A stretch of DNA of 39,510 nucleotides from Dinoroseobacter sp042096155 (GTDB lineage: Bacteria; Pseudomonadota; Alphaproteobacteria; Rhodobacterales; Rhodobacteraceae), in contig JBELMC010000015.1 of assembly GCA_042096155.1 (NCBI GenBank), forward strand, positions 1-39,510, read 5' to 3'. Shown piece after piece: positions 16,301-26,121 of the stretch (position 1 is its first letter; every line of letters starts with the position of its first letter). The notes beneath the pieces were generated by a model. That model was not told the origin of the DNA. It made no database searches and saw only the letters and a program-made list of their open reading frames with translations. The position numbers and the translations under genes are program-made.

Positions 16301-17908
16301 CTATTGCCGCCGCAAGGCCCGCCGGAGGATCTTGCCCGTTGCCGTCATTGGCAAGGCATCGATCGGTGCAATCTGCCGCGGCGCGACATGGGGGCTGACC
16401 CGATCGCGGACGTGCTGGATCAGCTCAGCCTCAAGGAGTTCAGACCAGATGATATCGTCTTTGAGCACCACAAAAGCTTTCACCGCCTCGGTTCGTACCG
16501 GATCAGGCACACCAATTGCAGCAGCCATGACAATGGCTGGATGACTGCCCAGGGCGGTTTCAATTTCGGTCGGGCCGATCCGGTAGCCTGCGGATGTGAT
16601 CACATCGTCGTCGCGCGATGAGAACCGCACATAGCCTGCCGCATCCCGCACGCCCAAATCACCGGTGCGCAGCCAATCGCCGCGGAATTTCGCTTTGGTG
16701 GCCACGGGTTTGTTCCAATAGCGCAGAAACATCACTGCGGTGCCTGTGCGCACGCATATCTCTCCCAATTGGCCCGGTGGGACTTCGCGGCCTGTGCCAT
16801 CGTGGATCTGAACATGGTGACCAGGCACGGGTCGGCCCATAGCGCCGGGCGGTGACATCATGCGACCCGGCACGGCGTTGATCACCAGATTGCATTCTGT
16901 CTGACCATAGATTTCCGTGATCGGCGCACTCAGTTTTGACAAGCCCCATGCAAGCAAGTCCGGACCCAGGCTTTCGCCGCCCGAGGAAATACTCCGGATG
17001 GCGAGCCCTTGGGGCACAGACGAGGCGCGCATCAATTTCAAAGCCGTGGGCGGCAGGAATAAGATATTGGCGGCCTCGCGCCTGATGACATCATAGGCCT
17101 GCTGCGGCGAAAACTTTCGCATCCGGTGCGACACCAAGCGTGCGCCATAAAACAGCGATGGCATCGCCAAATCCATCAATCCGCCAATCCATGCCCAATC
17201 GGCAGGGGTCCAGCACACGGCGCTGGGGTGCTCGATGCTGGGATGAGACACTTCAATCGATGGCAGATGCCCCAGCAAGAACCGGTGGGCATGCAGCACA
17301 CCTTTGGGGTCCCCGGTGGTCCCAGAGGTATAAATAATCATGGCCGGATCTTGCGCACCAACAGGTTCGGGGATGAAATCACCCGGATCGGCCTTGTCCA
17401 CCGCGTCCCAAAAAGAGCCGCTTGTGCCCGTGACATAGATGTGCCGCAGCTCTGGCAGATCACCCTTCAGCGCGCGCAGGTCTTGGGCTTTCTCAGGCGT
17501 GGTGACGACCACACAGGATCCGCTATCGCGCAGCCGGTAGGCCAGCGCATCAGCGCCAAACAGGGTAAACAAAGGCAACGCAATTGCGCCCAGCTTATAG
17601 GCTGCGAAATGGGCGATCAGCGTCTCGGGGGATTGGGGCATCAAGATCGCGATCCGGTCGCCGCGCCCAACATTGCGGGCGCGCAAGTGAACCGCAAACC
17701 GGTCTGACGCCTCTTTGAGCGCACCATAGCTCCAATGGGTTGCGGTCAGCTCGTCGTCCAAATGGGTCAATGCGATCCGGTCTGGATCGCATGCAGCCCA
17801 GCTGTCGCAGCACCGTTCGGCGATATTGAAATCTTTGGGGACCGTCCAGTCGAACGCCTGATATTGCGTGTCCCAATCTTCGATCTGGGGTAGGATGGCA
17901 CGGGACAT
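16301..17908 (-). CDS. AMP-dependent acyl-CoA synthetase
   Basis: Adenylate-forming ligase of 535 residues that activates a carboxylic acid to its acyl-CoA. Motifs in order: YTSGTTGDPKGVLHAH (P-loop, near residue 180), EIYGQTECN, WLRTGDLGVRDAAGYVRFSSRDDDVITSAGYRIGPTEIE, and TATGKILRRALRR with the catalytic lysine at the C-terminus. The overall pattern is closest to acetyl- and medium-chain acyl-CoA synthetases; the acid is unknown. The ATG at 17908 was chosen because CGGAG lies 7 bases upstream; an ATG 18 codons further out has no such site. It is convergent with the hydrolase gene, about 90 bases away. No linked beta-oxidation genes are visible. Confidence 0.9.
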   Translation of the reverse strand: MSRAILPQIEDWDTQYQAFDWTVPKDFNIAERCCDSWAACDPDRIALTHLDDELTATHWSYGALKEASDRFAVHLRARNVGRGDRIAILMPQSPETLIAHFAAYKLGAIALPLFTLFGADALAYRLRDSGSCVVVTTPEKAQDLRALKGDLPELRHIYVTGTSGSFWDAVDKADPGDFIPEPVGAQDPAMIIYTSGTTGDPKGVLHAHRFLLGHLPSIEVSHPSIEHPSAVCWTPADWAWIGGLMDLAMPSLFYGARLVSHRMRKFSPQQAYDVIRREAANILFLPPTALKLMRASSVPQGLAIRSISSGGESLGPDLLAWGLSKLSAPITEIYGQTECNLVINAVPGRMMSPPGAMGRPVPGHHVQIHDGTGREVPPGQLGEICVRTGTAVMFLRYWNKPVATKAKFRGDWLRTGDLGVRDAAGYVRFSSRDDDVITSAGYRIGPTEIETALGSHPAIVMAAAIGVPDPVRTEAVKAFVVLKDDIIWSELLEAELIQHVRDRVSPHVAPRQIAPIDALPMTATGKILRRALRRQ

Positions 17909-17976
17909 GGTCGGGCTCCGACGGAATTGAACCATCATTGAAATGTGCAAGAAAAGCCGCATGTCTGCAAGGCAGC

Positions 17977-18423
17977 TTAGGGACTTGCGATCACCAGCTC
18001 GCTCAATGCCGCAGGCGACAGTCCCAAGCCAAGCAAGGTCTGCAAAGAGGCGCGCGCGCCGCCATTGGGGCCTGGGCGCAGCTCGACTTTGAGTTCTGTT
18101 CCGGTGTCAGTCCGGATCACGCGGCCCGCGCGGATCGAAGAGACCAGCGGCGTTTCCACCCAAAGGCCTTGCACAGTCGGATTGCCCAGCGAAACCACCG
18201 AGCGCCCCAGCTCGCCGCTTTGCGCCGTTTCAGGAATAACGTTGGGTGTCTGACGGTCCGGACGCGGTTCGGGGCGGACTGTGTCCGGACCGGGCGTTTG
18301 GACGAGCCCGACATAGAGCATCTGCGTGTCGGAGTTGCCGTCGACAAATAGCGACAGGATGCCAAGATCGGTGCATCCTGCCAAAATCAAGGCGCTTGCA
18401 AGACTGGTGCCGATCGCTTTCAT
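17977..18423 (-). CDS. small lipoprotein of unknown function
   Basis: A 148-residue predicted lipoprotein: MKAIGTSLASALILAGC gives a signal peptide with the lipobox LAGC and acylated Cys at 17. The mature part starts with a short hydrophobic stretch, has a proline- and arginine-rich linker (about residues 45-62) and then a compact segment (SVVSLGNPTVQGLWVETPL, GRVIRTDTGTELKVELRP). Similar Rhodobacteraceae proteins are often called D-galactarate dehydratase in databases, a label not supported by anything seen here. It is divergent from moaA, with about 130 bases between the starts. A longer minus-strand frame running back over moaA is only the antisense of that gene. Confidence 0.8.
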   Translation of the reverse strand: MKAIGTSLASALILAGCTDLGILSLFVDGNSDTQMLYVGLVQTPGPDTVRPEPRPDRQTPNVIPETAQSGELGRSVVSLGNPTVQGLWVETPLVSSIRAGRVIRTDTGTELKVELRPGPNGGARASLQTLLGLGLSPAALSELVIASP

Positions 18424-18552
18424 ACTCAAACATTGTCTGAGCCAGCGCCCCTTTGCAACGCTTTGTTGGGCCACAGCTCGGACGTGATTGTGCAATCTGT
18501 CGCAACCCAACGGCACTTGCGCCGCGCGTCCAACGCACCTAGCGTCCGCGCC

Positions 18553-19557
18553 ATGACCGTACCCCTGATCGACCCCTTTGCCCGCGCTGTTTCGTATTTG
18601 CGTGTTTCTGTGACGGATCGCTGCGATTTTCGCTGCGTCTATTGCATGTCCGAAGCGATGCAATTTCTGCCCAAAAAAGAGCTTCTGACGTTGGAAGAGC
18701 TGGACCGGATGTGCAGCACTTTTATCGGCATGGGGGTGCGCAAGTTGCGCGTCACTGGCGGAGAGCCCCTGGTTCGCCGCGATATCATGCGATTTTTTCA
18801 AGCCATCGGGCGGCATCTGGACACTGGGGCCTTGGATGAATTGACCCTGACCACCAATGGCAGCCAGCTGGAGCGGTTCGCCGATGAGCTGTATGCGGCG
18901 GGGGTCCGCCGGATCAATGTCAGCCTTGATACCCTCGATGAAGAAAAATTCGCCCGCGTCACCCGCTGGGGACGCTTGCCGCAAGTTTTGCGTGGGATTG
19001 ATGCGGCCCAGAAGGCCGGGCTGCGGATCAAGATCAATGCCGTGGCGTTGAAGGGGTTTAACGAAGACGAGCTTGACACCCTGACCAAGTGGTGTGCCGG
19101 TCGAGGGATCGATCTGACCTGGATCGAAGTGATGCCGATGGGGGATCTGGGCGGCGAGGATCGTGTGGGCCAGTTCTGGTCCTTGAAACAGGTGCGCGAG
19201 GCCTATGCTGCGCAGTACACGGTCACCGATCTGGCTGAGCGAACCGGTGGTCCCGCGCGCTATGTGCGGCTGGACGAAACGGGGCAGAAGATCGGGTTTA
19301 TCACGCCGCTCAGCCATAATTTCTGCGAGAGCTGCAATCGTGTGCGGCTGACTTGTACGGGCCAGCTTTATATGTGTCTGGGCCAAGAGGACATGGCCGA
19401 TTTGCGCGGGCCATTGCGGGCCAGCGACACCAACGCGCCGTTAGAGCGCGCGATCCGGGACGCCATTGCCCGCAAGCCCAAGGGACATGATTTCGACTAC
19501 ACGCGTCAGACCGCCCATGGGCAAGTGTCCCGCCACATGAGCCATACCGGCGGCTGA
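18553..19557 (+). CDS. moaA: GTP 3',8-cyclase MoaA
   Basis: Radical-SAM enzyme that starts molybdenum cofactor synthesis by cyclising GTP. The SAM cluster motif CDFRCVYC supplies Cys24, Cys28 and Cys31. KLRVTGGEPLVRRD follows, and the second [4Fe-4S] cluster that binds GTP is formed by CESCNRVRLTCTG. The protein ends in the Gly-Gly pair (HTGG) needed by MoaA. At 334 residues it has the standard length. The ATG at 18553 (TVPLIDPFARAVSYLRVSVTD) matches the family start; the frame is open 40 codons upstream but that part lies in the divergent promoter region. No other mo genes are next to it. Confidence 0.96.
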   Translation: MTVPLIDPFARAVSYLRVSVTDRCDFRCVYCMSEAMQFLPKKELLTLEELDRMCSTFIGMGVRKLRVTGGEPLVRRDIMRFFQAIGRHLDTGALDELTLTTNGSQLERFADELYAAGVRRINVSLDTLDEEKFARVTRWGRLPQVLRGIDAAQKAGLRIKINAVALKGFNEDELDTLTKWCAGRGIDLTWIEVMPMGDLGGEDRVGQFWSLKQVREAYAAQYTVTDLAERTGGPARYVRLDETGQKIGFITPLSHNFCESCNRVRLTCTGQLYMCLGQEDMADLRGPLRASDTNAPLERAIRDAIARKPKGHDFDYTRQTAHGQVSRHMSHTGG

Positions 19558-19704
19558 GCCCTGGTGTAAATGAGGTCAGGCCAGTGGTCGGCCAAACGCA
19601 CCTCCCTTGCGCCTGATCAACGGATTTTGCATCCAAGCCAGTTTCGATATATCGGCAAAACGACACATCTTTGATCGGGCCCGAGCGGTCCTGCGACAGG
19701 CCCG

Positions 19705-20871
19705 CTATGCCGGTGGCATGCGTTGTTCGACCAACCCCGCCCACCAGCTACACCCTGCTGGGATCGTGTCATCCGAGAAGTTATAACGGGGGTGATGCAC
19801 ACTGGCTGTGTCGCCATTGCCGACCAAAATATAAGCGCCAGGGCGTTCATTGGCGAGAAAGGCAAAATCTTCACCCTCCATGACCAGCGGCGCATGCGTT
19901 TCACACTGGCCTGCAACAGAGGTCGCGACCTCGGCGGCAAACGCAGTTTGTTCCGCAGCGTTGACCATAACCGGAAAACCGCGCTGGAAATCCACCACGG
20001 CCGAGCCCCCAAAGACATGGGCGGTGCGCTCGGAGATCTCGATCAGTCGGGCTTCGGCCATATCCTGCACCTCGGGATCCAACGTCCGGACTGTGCCTTT
20101 CAGGGTCACTGTTTCGGGAATGACGTTGAAGGCTTTGCTTTCCGTCTCGAAGCTGGTGATGGAAACGACAAGCTGTTTGATTGGGTTGAGATTGCGCGAC
20201 ACGATGGTTTGCAACGCCACGACGATATGACTTGCGATCACCGTTGTATCAAGCGTGTCATGCGGTTTGGCGCCATGACCCCCCCGACCTGTCACTGTGA
20301 TCTCGAATTGATCAGCTGCGGCAAAAAACGCACCCGTGCGAATAGCAAACTGGCCAATTGGCATGCCTGGCCAGTTGTGCATCCCGTAGACCTCTTGGAT
20401 GCCAAACCGATCCATCATGCCATCTTCGCACATCTCGCGCCCACCGCCGCCGCCCTCTTCAGCAGGCTGGAAGATGACAACGGCCGTGCCGTCAAAATTG
20501 CGGGTCTCGGCAAGGTATTTCGCCGCCCCCAGCAGCATCGCGGTATGCCCGTCATGGCCGCAGGCATGCATTGCACCGGGCGTTTTCGAAGCATATTCCA
20601 GCCCTGTGGCTTCTCGGATCGGCAGCGCATCCATATCGGCACGCAGGCCGATGACCTTGCCAGACTTGTTGGTTTTGCCGTGGATCACGCCAACGACGCC
20701 TGTGCGTCCCAAGCCGGTCACAACCTCGTCGCAGCCAAAGGCTCTCAATTTGTCTTCGACGATGCCGCTGGTGCGGAACGTGTCAAACAGGATCTCTGGG
20801 TGCTCGTGCAGGTCTCGGCGCCATTCGGTAATCTCGGGCAGCATTTCGGCAAAGCGGTTTTTGATCGGCAT
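19705..20871 (-). CDS. M20-family amidohydrolase (hippurate hydrolase-like)
   Basis: A 388-residue metallopeptidase-fold amidohydrolase that removes an acyl group from N-acyl amino acids. Metal-site motifs are GLRADMDALPI, MHACGHDGHTAML, FQPAEEGGGGG and the C-terminal MEGEDFAFL with SVHHPRYNF. The dimerisation domain is around FAIRTGAFFAAADQFEITVTGRGGHGA. The ATG at 20871 follows CAGGAG by 8 bases. Only 14 bases separate it from the argE-like gene upstream, and the two plus the transporter ATPase form one minus-strand operon. Substrate is unknown; the context suggests it works on imported peptides or acylated amino acids. Confidence 0.92.
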   Translation of the reverse strand: MPIKNRFAEMLPEITEWRRDLHEHPEILFDTFRTSGIVEDKLRAFGCDEVVTGLGRTGVVGVIHGKTNKSGKVIGLRADMDALPIREATGLEYASKTPGAMHACGHDGHTAMLLGAAKYLAETRNFDGTAVVIFQPAEEGGGGGREMCEDGMMDRFGIQEVYGMHNWPGMPIGQFAIRTGAFFAAADQFEITVTGRGGHGAKPHDTLDTTVIASHIVVALQTIVSRNLNPIKQLVVSITSFETESKAFNVIPETVTLKGTVRTLDPEVQDMAEARLIEISERTAHVFGGSAVVDFQRGFPVMVNAAEQTAFAAEVATSVAGQCETHAPLVMEGEDFAFLANERPGAYILVGNGDTASVHHPRYNFSDDTIPAGCSWWAGLVEQRMPPA

Positions 20872-20885
20872 GAGGGAGTCTCCTG

Positions 20886-22049
20886 TCAAACGGACAAGCG
20901 GTCAATGAGCCGTTGCATAAACAGCTGTCCCGCTTGAAATTGAGCCATTTCGATAAATTCGTCGGGTTGGTGCGCTTGGGCAATGTCACCCGGGCCACAG
21001 ACCACGGCCGAAAAGCCTTCGCGTTGGAATTGGCCAGCCTCGGTGCCATAGCTGACCACATGGCTGGCATTGTCGCCCGTCAACTGACGCGCCAGAGCTT
21101 CCGCAAGACCATTGTCTTCGGGCACCAGAGGCGGCACATCGAAGCGCTCGGACACTGTAATGCCTGTGTCTGGATGCCGGGCTTTCATCCCGGCCTCGAT
21201 CTCGGCCACGCGCGTCTTGAACCGCGATGTCCAATCGCGCAAGCTTTCGCCCGCGACGCAGCGAAAATCGAACGAAAACCTGCAATCCTTGGCTGTGATA
21301 TTATGGGCGGTGCCGCCTTGGATCATCCCGACATGGGCCGTGGTCCAAGGCGGATCGAACATTTGGGCCAGTTGCGTGCGCGGCTTGGCCTCGTTTTCGT
21401 CGTTCACCTGGTTGGCCCAATCGAGTAGCTTTGCGGCCTCTAGGATTGCGGACACACCCGTGTGCATCAAAGAGGAATGGACTTCGAAGCCATGAAAATG
21501 GGTATCAAAACCGACGCCGCCTTTGTGGCCTGTCACCACTTGCATGGTGGACGGCTCGCCGACGATGACGGCTTCGGCCTTGGGGATCACACGCAACATT
21601 TCGGGGATCAGGACCGGCGCGCCAAGGCAGCCAATCTCTTCGTCACGGGTCAAGGCAATCTGAATCGGACGGGCCAGATCCCGCTTTGAGGCCTCGACCA
21701 GCGCCCAAATCGCCAGCGCATCGAACCCTTTCATGTCGCAGGTGCCGCGCCCATAGAGCCGTCCGTCTTTTTCAACGACTGTAAATGGATCGGTTGACCA
21801 GTCTTGCCCATCCACGGGCACCACATCGGTGTGTCCAGACAACAAAACGCCGCCATCTTCCCATGGGCCGACATGCGCGTAAAGGCTGGCTTTGGTGTTG
21901 GTTTCGTCCAACTGGCAACGGCTCTCGATGCCGTGGCTTTGAAGATAGTCCTGCACCCAGCCGGTCAAAGCCAGATTGCTGTCGCGACTGACGGTTGGAA
22001 AGCTTACCAGCTTTTCAAGCAAAGCGCGGGGGGTCAGTGTCTCGGTCAT
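20886..22049 (-). CDS. argE: acetylornithine deacetylase (ArgE-type M20 peptidase)
   Basis: A 387-residue zinc hydrolase of the ArgE/DapE group. Visible metal and catalytic motifs are LLSGHTDVVPVDGQDW, YGRGTCDMKGFDAL, ALTRDEEIGCLGA (general base Glu), and VGEPSTMQVVTGHKGGVGFD; the C-terminal histidine region is poorly marked here. Its closest annotation is acetylornithine deacetylase, but many such proteins take other N-acyl amino acids. The ATG follows AGGACCCTT. It lies between the transporter ATPase gene (about 44 bases upstream) and the amidohydrolase gene, so a role in processing an imported substrate is as likely as arginine synthesis. Confidence 0.85.
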   Translation of the reverse strand: MTETLTPRALLEKLVSFPTVSRDSNLALTGWVQDYLQSHGIESRCQLDETNTKASLYAHVGPWEDGGVLLSGHTDVVPVDGQDWSTDPFTVVEKDGRLYGRGTCDMKGFDALAIWALVEASKRDLARPIQIALTRDEEIGCLGAPVLIPEMLRVIPKAEAVIVGEPSTMQVVTGHKGGVGFDTHFHGFEVHSSLMHTGVSAILEAAKLLDWANQVNDENEAKPRTQLAQMFDPPWTTAHVGMIQGGTAHNITAKDCRFSFDFRCVAGESLRDWTSRFKTRVAEIEAGMKARHPDTGITVSERFDVPPLVPEDNGLAEALARQLTGDNASHVVSYGTEAGQFQREGFSAVVCGPGDIAQAHQPDEFIEMAQFQAGQLFMQRLIDRLSV

Positions 22050-22093
22050 AAGGGTCCTGGTTTGGAAAGGGCAGAGTCAAGCGCCGGTCAATG

Positions 22094-23941
22094 TCACCGT
22101 TCAAATCCCCCCCAATTGCCTTGCAGCACCTGATGGCCGGGCGAGACCTCGTCATACAGGCTGGCATCTGCGACATGCCCAACGGGAAATATCGGCGACG
22201 GGATCGGTTTGAAGCTCAGCTCCTTGCCAATTGTTTTGTTGCGTGGATCGGCTCTGGGCACCGCGCTCATCAGTTGCTTGGTATAGGGATGCTGGGGGTT
22301 CTCGAACACCGATTGGCGCGGGCCAATTTCGACGATACGCCCCAGATACATGACCGCAGTGCGGTGGCTGACACGCTCCACCACAGCCATGTCATGACTG
22401 ATAAACAGAATTGAGATCCCGAGATCGGCTTGCAGTTCCAAAAGCAGGTTTAACACCTGCGCTTGGACCGACACATCCAGCGCAGAGACCGCTTCGTCGG
22501 CAATGATCAATTTTGGATTTAGCGCCAAGGCCCTCGCAATTGCAACGCGTTGGCGCTGTCCGCCGGACAGCTCGTGCGGGTAGCGGTACAAGAAACTGCG
22601 CGGCAGCTCGACCCGGTCAAATAAGCTGGCGACCCGATCGGAGATCTCTGATTTGGACGCACGACCGAAATTGCGCATCGGCTCTGCCACTTGCTCGACC
22701 AATCGCATCATCGGGTTCAGCGACGCGAACGGGTCTTGGAAGATCATCTGCATTTCAGCGCGCGCTTTGCGCAGGCTTTCGGTTCCCAGCGCCATAACAT
22801 CGACGCCGTCGACCCGAATTTCCCCCGACAACGGTTCAACCAGCCGCAAGATCGACCGCCCTGCCGAGGACTTCCCGCAGCCACTTTCGCCCACAAGGCT
22901 GAGCGTTTCGCCGCGCGGCACCTCGAAAGAGACATCTTCTACCGCATGCACATGGGCAAAAGTCCGGCGAAAAAAACCGCCCTTCACGGGAAACCGGGTG
23001 ATCAAATTGCGCACTTCAAGGATCGGTTTTTCGTCGGCCTTGTGGCTGACGATAATTGGCTCAGGCTCGGGTTGGCCCATCAAGCGCATCGGCTCAGGTG
23101 CGGGTTTGCCGGTCATCTCGCCCAGTTTTGGCACTGCCGCCAACAGCGCTTTGGTATAGTTCTGCTGCGGATTTTCGAAGATCTCTTGGACTGTGCCTTC
23201 TTCCACCTTTTCGCCCCGGAACATGACCACAACGCGATCGGCCATCTGCGCCACCACCGCCATGTCATGGGTGATGAACAACACCGCTGTTCCGGTTTCG
23301 CGCTTGAGCCGGTCAATCAATGCCAGGATCTCGGCCTGGATCGTCACGTCCAGCGCCGTTGTCGGTTCATCGGCGATCAGCAACCGGGGCTTGCACGCCA
23401 GCGCCATGGCAATCACCACGCGCTGTCGCATACCGCCAGACAGCTCATGCGGGAACTGATCCAGACGCCGCTCGGGTTCGGGGATGCGCACCTCGCGCAA
23501 CAGGTCCAGCACTTGTGCGCGCGCATCACGTTTGCTGATCCCTTTGTGCAGAATCAAACCTTCGGCCAACTGTTTTCCAATGGTGAAGACCGGGTTCAGC
23601 GCGGTCATCGGTTCTTGGAAGATCATCCCGATCTCATTGCCGCGAATGGTGCGCGCGAGCTCGGGTTCGGTTTGAGCCATGTCCAACTTTCCGACTTCGC
23701 CGCGATCAAACAGCAATTGGCCGCCGGAGACGGCACCGCCGCCAAATTCCACCAGCCGCATCAGTGACAGCGCGGATACTGATTTGCCGGACCCGGATTC
23801 GCCGACCACGCAGACCGTCTCGCCGGGATTGATGTCGAAACTGATGTCTTTTACCCCAACGACCGGGCCATCTTTGGTCTGAAAGGATACCTGCAAATTG
23901 CGGATTGAGGCCACGGGCCCCATCGGATCATGGTCAAGCAT
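22094..23941 (-). CDS. double ATP-binding subunit of a dipeptide/oligopeptide ABC transporter
   Basis: A 615-residue fusion of DppD- and DppF-like ATPases. First half: Walker A GESGSGKS at residues 47-54, signature LSGGMRQR and Walker B LLIADEPTTALD, then the oligopeptide-type C-terminal extension (ENPQQNYTKALLAAVPKL). Second half, after a proline-rich linker: Walker A GESGCGKS, signature LSGGQRQR, Walker B LIIADEAVSALD, and again the ENPQHPYTKQLMSAVPRADP extension. Energises import by the permeases encoded divergently at 26122-28048. It is the first gene of a minus-strand operon with the two M20 hydrolases. The ATG at 23939-23941 is preceded by GGGGAAA. Confidence 0.93.
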   Translation of the reverse strand: MLDHDPMGPVASIRNLQVSFQTKDGPVVGVKDISFDINPGETVCVVGESGSGKSVSALSLMRLVEFGGGAVSGGQLLFDRGEVGKLDMAQTEPELARTIRGNEIGMIFQEPMTALNPVFTIGKQLAEGLILHKGISKRDARAQVLDLLREVRIPEPERRLDQFPHELSGGMRQRVVIAMALACKPRLLIADEPTTALDVTIQAEILALIDRLKRETGTAVLFITHDMAVVAQMADRVVVMFRGEKVEEGTVQEIFENPQQNYTKALLAAVPKLGEMTGKPAPEPMRLMGQPEPEPIIVSHKADEKPILEVRNLITRFPVKGGFFRRTFAHVHAVEDVSFEVPRGETLSLVGESGCGKSSAGRSILRLVEPLSGEIRVDGVDVMALGTESLRKARAEMQMIFQDPFASLNPMMRLVEQVAEPMRNFGRASKSEISDRVASLFDRVELPRSFLYRYPHELSGGQRQRVAIARALALNPKLIIADEAVSALDVSVQAQVLNLLLELQADLGISILFISHDMAVVERVSHRTAVMYLGRIVEIGPRQSVFENPQHPYTKQLMSAVPRADPRNKTIGKELSFKPIPSPIFPVGHVADASLYDEVSPGHQVLQGNWGGFER

Positions 23942-24294
23942 ACATGTTTCCCCATTGGCCGCGTCTCACCGGCGGATCGGTCCGCGCAACCGCAAGAGGC
24001 CCGCCAAACCAAACACTGCCCGCAGGTTGCACAGTCGTCAAGGGAGCGACCCAAAAATGATGCGTCTGCGATCCGCGTAAGGGGCTCTGCATAAAAAAAT
24101 AACCCGAATAACCCACGACACCGCTTGCATTTCGGGCCAATCCAGATTGACTGTTGCACAGCTGGTGGGTGCTGCTGAGGTCCGAAGAGGCAACAGTGTG
24201 CATGACGGATCATCTGGGTCATCGCCTCGGTGGATCAAAAACCACGCCGGTGAAATATGTAAGAGGCACGAGCGTGTCCAACAAGGAGTTGAAA
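23942..24294. other. divergent intergenic region of the transporter locus
   Basis: Separates the ATPase operon from the binding-protein operon and must hold both promoters. An A-rich stretch near 24090-24120 is the most A+T-rich part. TTGACT at 24147-24152 is a possible -35 box for the plus-strand operon, but no good -10 box lies at 17 bases. No gene, RNA or strong dyad was seen. Confidence 0.5.
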
Positions 24295-26028
24295 ATGCAA
24301 ATGAAAACAGCGCTACTGGGCGCCGCAACGGCAATGGCATTCGCGCCAATGGCGATGGCGGATGGCCATTCGGGTGAACGTGGTCGCGACGGCGAAGTCA
24401 AAATCATCTATTGGCAGGCGCCATCGATTCTGAACCCGTTTTTGTCGGGCGGCACGAAAGACGTCGAATCTGCTTCGTTGATTGTCGAGCCATTGGCTCG
24501 TTACAATCCCGATGGTGAGTTGGTGCCTTGGCTGGTCGACGAGATTCCAACCGTGTCCAATGGTGGCGTGTCTGAAGATCTGACGCAGATCACCTGGAAG
24601 ATCACACCTGGGCTGACATGGTCTGACAGCTCAGCGTTTACCTCTGCAGACGTCGCATTCACCTACGAATATTGCACGCATCCCGAAGGCGGTTGTGCGC
24701 AGCTGACCAAATTCGAAGGCGTGACCTCGGTCGAGACCCCGGATGATCTGACCGTGGTTGTGACCTTTGGGGCACCGACCCCGAACCCTTATGGTCCGTT
24801 CGTTGGTGGCGAGAGCCCGATTTTGCAAGCCGCACAGTTTGCCGATTGCCTTGGCGCGGCGGCGTCGACCTGCACCGAGCAAAACTTTAACCCAATCGGC
24901 ACCGGGCCGTTCATTGTGACGGATTTCCGCACCAATGACGTGATCCAGCTGGTGGCAAACGACAACTTCCGCCACGAAGGCAAGCCTGCTTTCGCCTCGA
25001 TGACCTTCAAAGGGGGCGGCGACGCAACTGCTGCGGGGCGTTCGGTGATGGAAACCGGCGAGTTTGACTACGCCTGGAACCTTCAGTTGGCACCTGACGT
25101 GATTGCGGCGATGGCCGAAGGGGGTCTTGGCACACCTGTTGCAGGCTTTGGACCGCTGCTTGAGCGTATCATGCTCAACAACGCGAACCCAGATGCAGGC
25201 CGCGGTGATTTGCGGTCGGTCAAGGACAACGAATATGGTGGCTCAGAGCACCCATTCTTGGGCGATCCGGCCGTCTATAAAGCCATGTCCATGGCGATTG
25301 ATCGGCCATTGCTGGTGGAAATTGGCTACGGCCAAGCGGGTCGCGTTGGCTGCTCGTGGGTGCCAGCACCGGCGGCATTCGCATCCACCTTTGAAGGGTG
25401 CGAAGTTCAGGATATCGCGGCGGCAAACGCGATGCTGGATGCTGCGGGCTATATGGATACCAATGGAGATGGCGTGCGGGAAACCCCAGATGGCGTCAAG
25501 ATGAGCATCCTTTACCAGACCTCGACCAACGCTGTGCGCCAGGATTTCCAAGCCTTGATCAAGCAGTGGTGGAGCGAGATCGGTATTGAGACCGAGCTGC
25601 GCAACCTCGATGCGTCGGTCTTCTTTGGCGGAGATGCAGGCTCGCCTGACACGTTCCAGAAGTTCTATGCCGACGTTGAGATGTATGCCAACACCTTCAA
25701 CGGCACGGATCCACAGGCCTATCTGGCCAACGGGCTGTGTTCCAAGCAGCCACGTCCAAACACCCAGTGGCAGGGCGAGAACATTTCGCGTTTCTGTATG
25801 CCAGAGTTTGACGCACTGCATGCCGAGCTGTCCACGACCGCCGATATCAGCGAGCGTCAGCGCATCGGTCGCGAGCTGAGCGCGATGGCGACCGACAATG
25901 GGGCCATGATCCCACTGGTGCACCGTGGTCGTCTTTCGGCACATGCCAACAGCCTTGGCGGTGTTGTACTGAATGTGTGGGATTCCGAGCTTTGGAATGC
26001 TGCTGACTGGTATCGCAAAGACATGTGA
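24295..26028 (+). CDS. peptide-type ABC transporter substrate-binding protein (SBP family 5)
   Basis: A 577-residue periplasmic binding protein. The first 22 residues form a Sec signal peptide (MKTALLGAATAMAFAPMAMA, cleavage before DGH). Family features are IVEPLARYNPDGELVPWLVDEIP, TWKITPGLTWSDSSAFTSADVAFTYE, NPIGTGPFIVTDFRTNDVIQLVANDNF and a C-terminal LVHRGRLSAHANSL. The start at 24295 was chosen for AAGGAG 6 bases upstream and the clean signal peptide; the frame is open further upstream without such support. First gene of the plus-strand operon with two permeases. Ligand unknown; dipeptides, oligopeptides or acyl amino acids fit. Confidence 0.93.
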   Translation: MQMKTALLGAATAMAFAPMAMADGHSGERGRDGEVKIIYWQAPSILNPFLSGGTKDVESASLIVEPLARYNPDGELVPWLVDEIPTVSNGGVSEDLTQITWKITPGLTWSDSSAFTSADVAFTYEYCTHPEGGCAQLTKFEGVTSVETPDDLTVVVTFGAPTPNPYGPFVGGESPILQAAQFADCLGAAASTCTEQNFNPIGTGPFIVTDFRTNDVIQLVANDNFRHEGKPAFASMTFKGGGDATAAGRSVMETGEFDYAWNLQLAPDVIAAMAEGGLGTPVAGFGPLLERIMLNNANPDAGRGDLRSVKDNEYGGSEHPFLGDPAVYKAMSMAIDRPLLVEIGYGQAGRVGCSWVPAPAAFASTFEGCEVQDIAAANAMLDAAGYMDTNGDGVRETPDGVKMSILYQTSTNAVRQDFQALIKQWWSEIGIETELRNLDASVFFGGDAGSPDTFQKFYADVEMYANTFNGTDPQAYLANGLCSKQPRPNTQWQGENISRFCMPEFDALHAELSTTADISERQRIGRELSAMATDNGAMIPLVHRGRLSAHANSLGGVVLNVWDSELWNAADWYRKDM

Positions 26029-26071
26029 TCTGATTTGCGGGGCTGCGCATCGCGCGGCCTCGCCCATCACA

Positions 26072-26093
26072 AGGGCGGGGGCACTCCCGCCCT
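26072..26093 (+). terminator. stem-loop between binding-protein and permease genes
   Basis: AGGGCGGG, loop GGCACT, CCCGCCCT: a perfect 8-bp GC-rich hairpin with no following T-run. Such hairpins after binding-protein genes usually act as partial attenuators or protect the upstream message so the binding protein is made in excess. The structure is seen; the role is inferred. Confidence 0.5.
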
Positions 26094-26121
26094 AATCCCC
26101 TTCGACCCAGGATTTGTCCGA

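Noticed and set aside
17977..19386. Long minus-strand open frame of 469 codons covering moaA
   Set aside because: Only its last 148 codons, from an internal ATG with a lipoprotein signal, look like protein. The rest is the antisense of moaA, which has all its cluster motifs.
19723..20937. Plus-strand open frame of 404 codons
   Set aside because: It is antisense to the M20 amidohydrolase, whose metal motifs are complete. The frame is open only because of GC-rich codon bias.
22691..23767. Plus-strand open frame of 358 codons
   Set aside because: It is antisense to the double ABC ATPase with both Walker motifs in place; no domain is recognisable in it.
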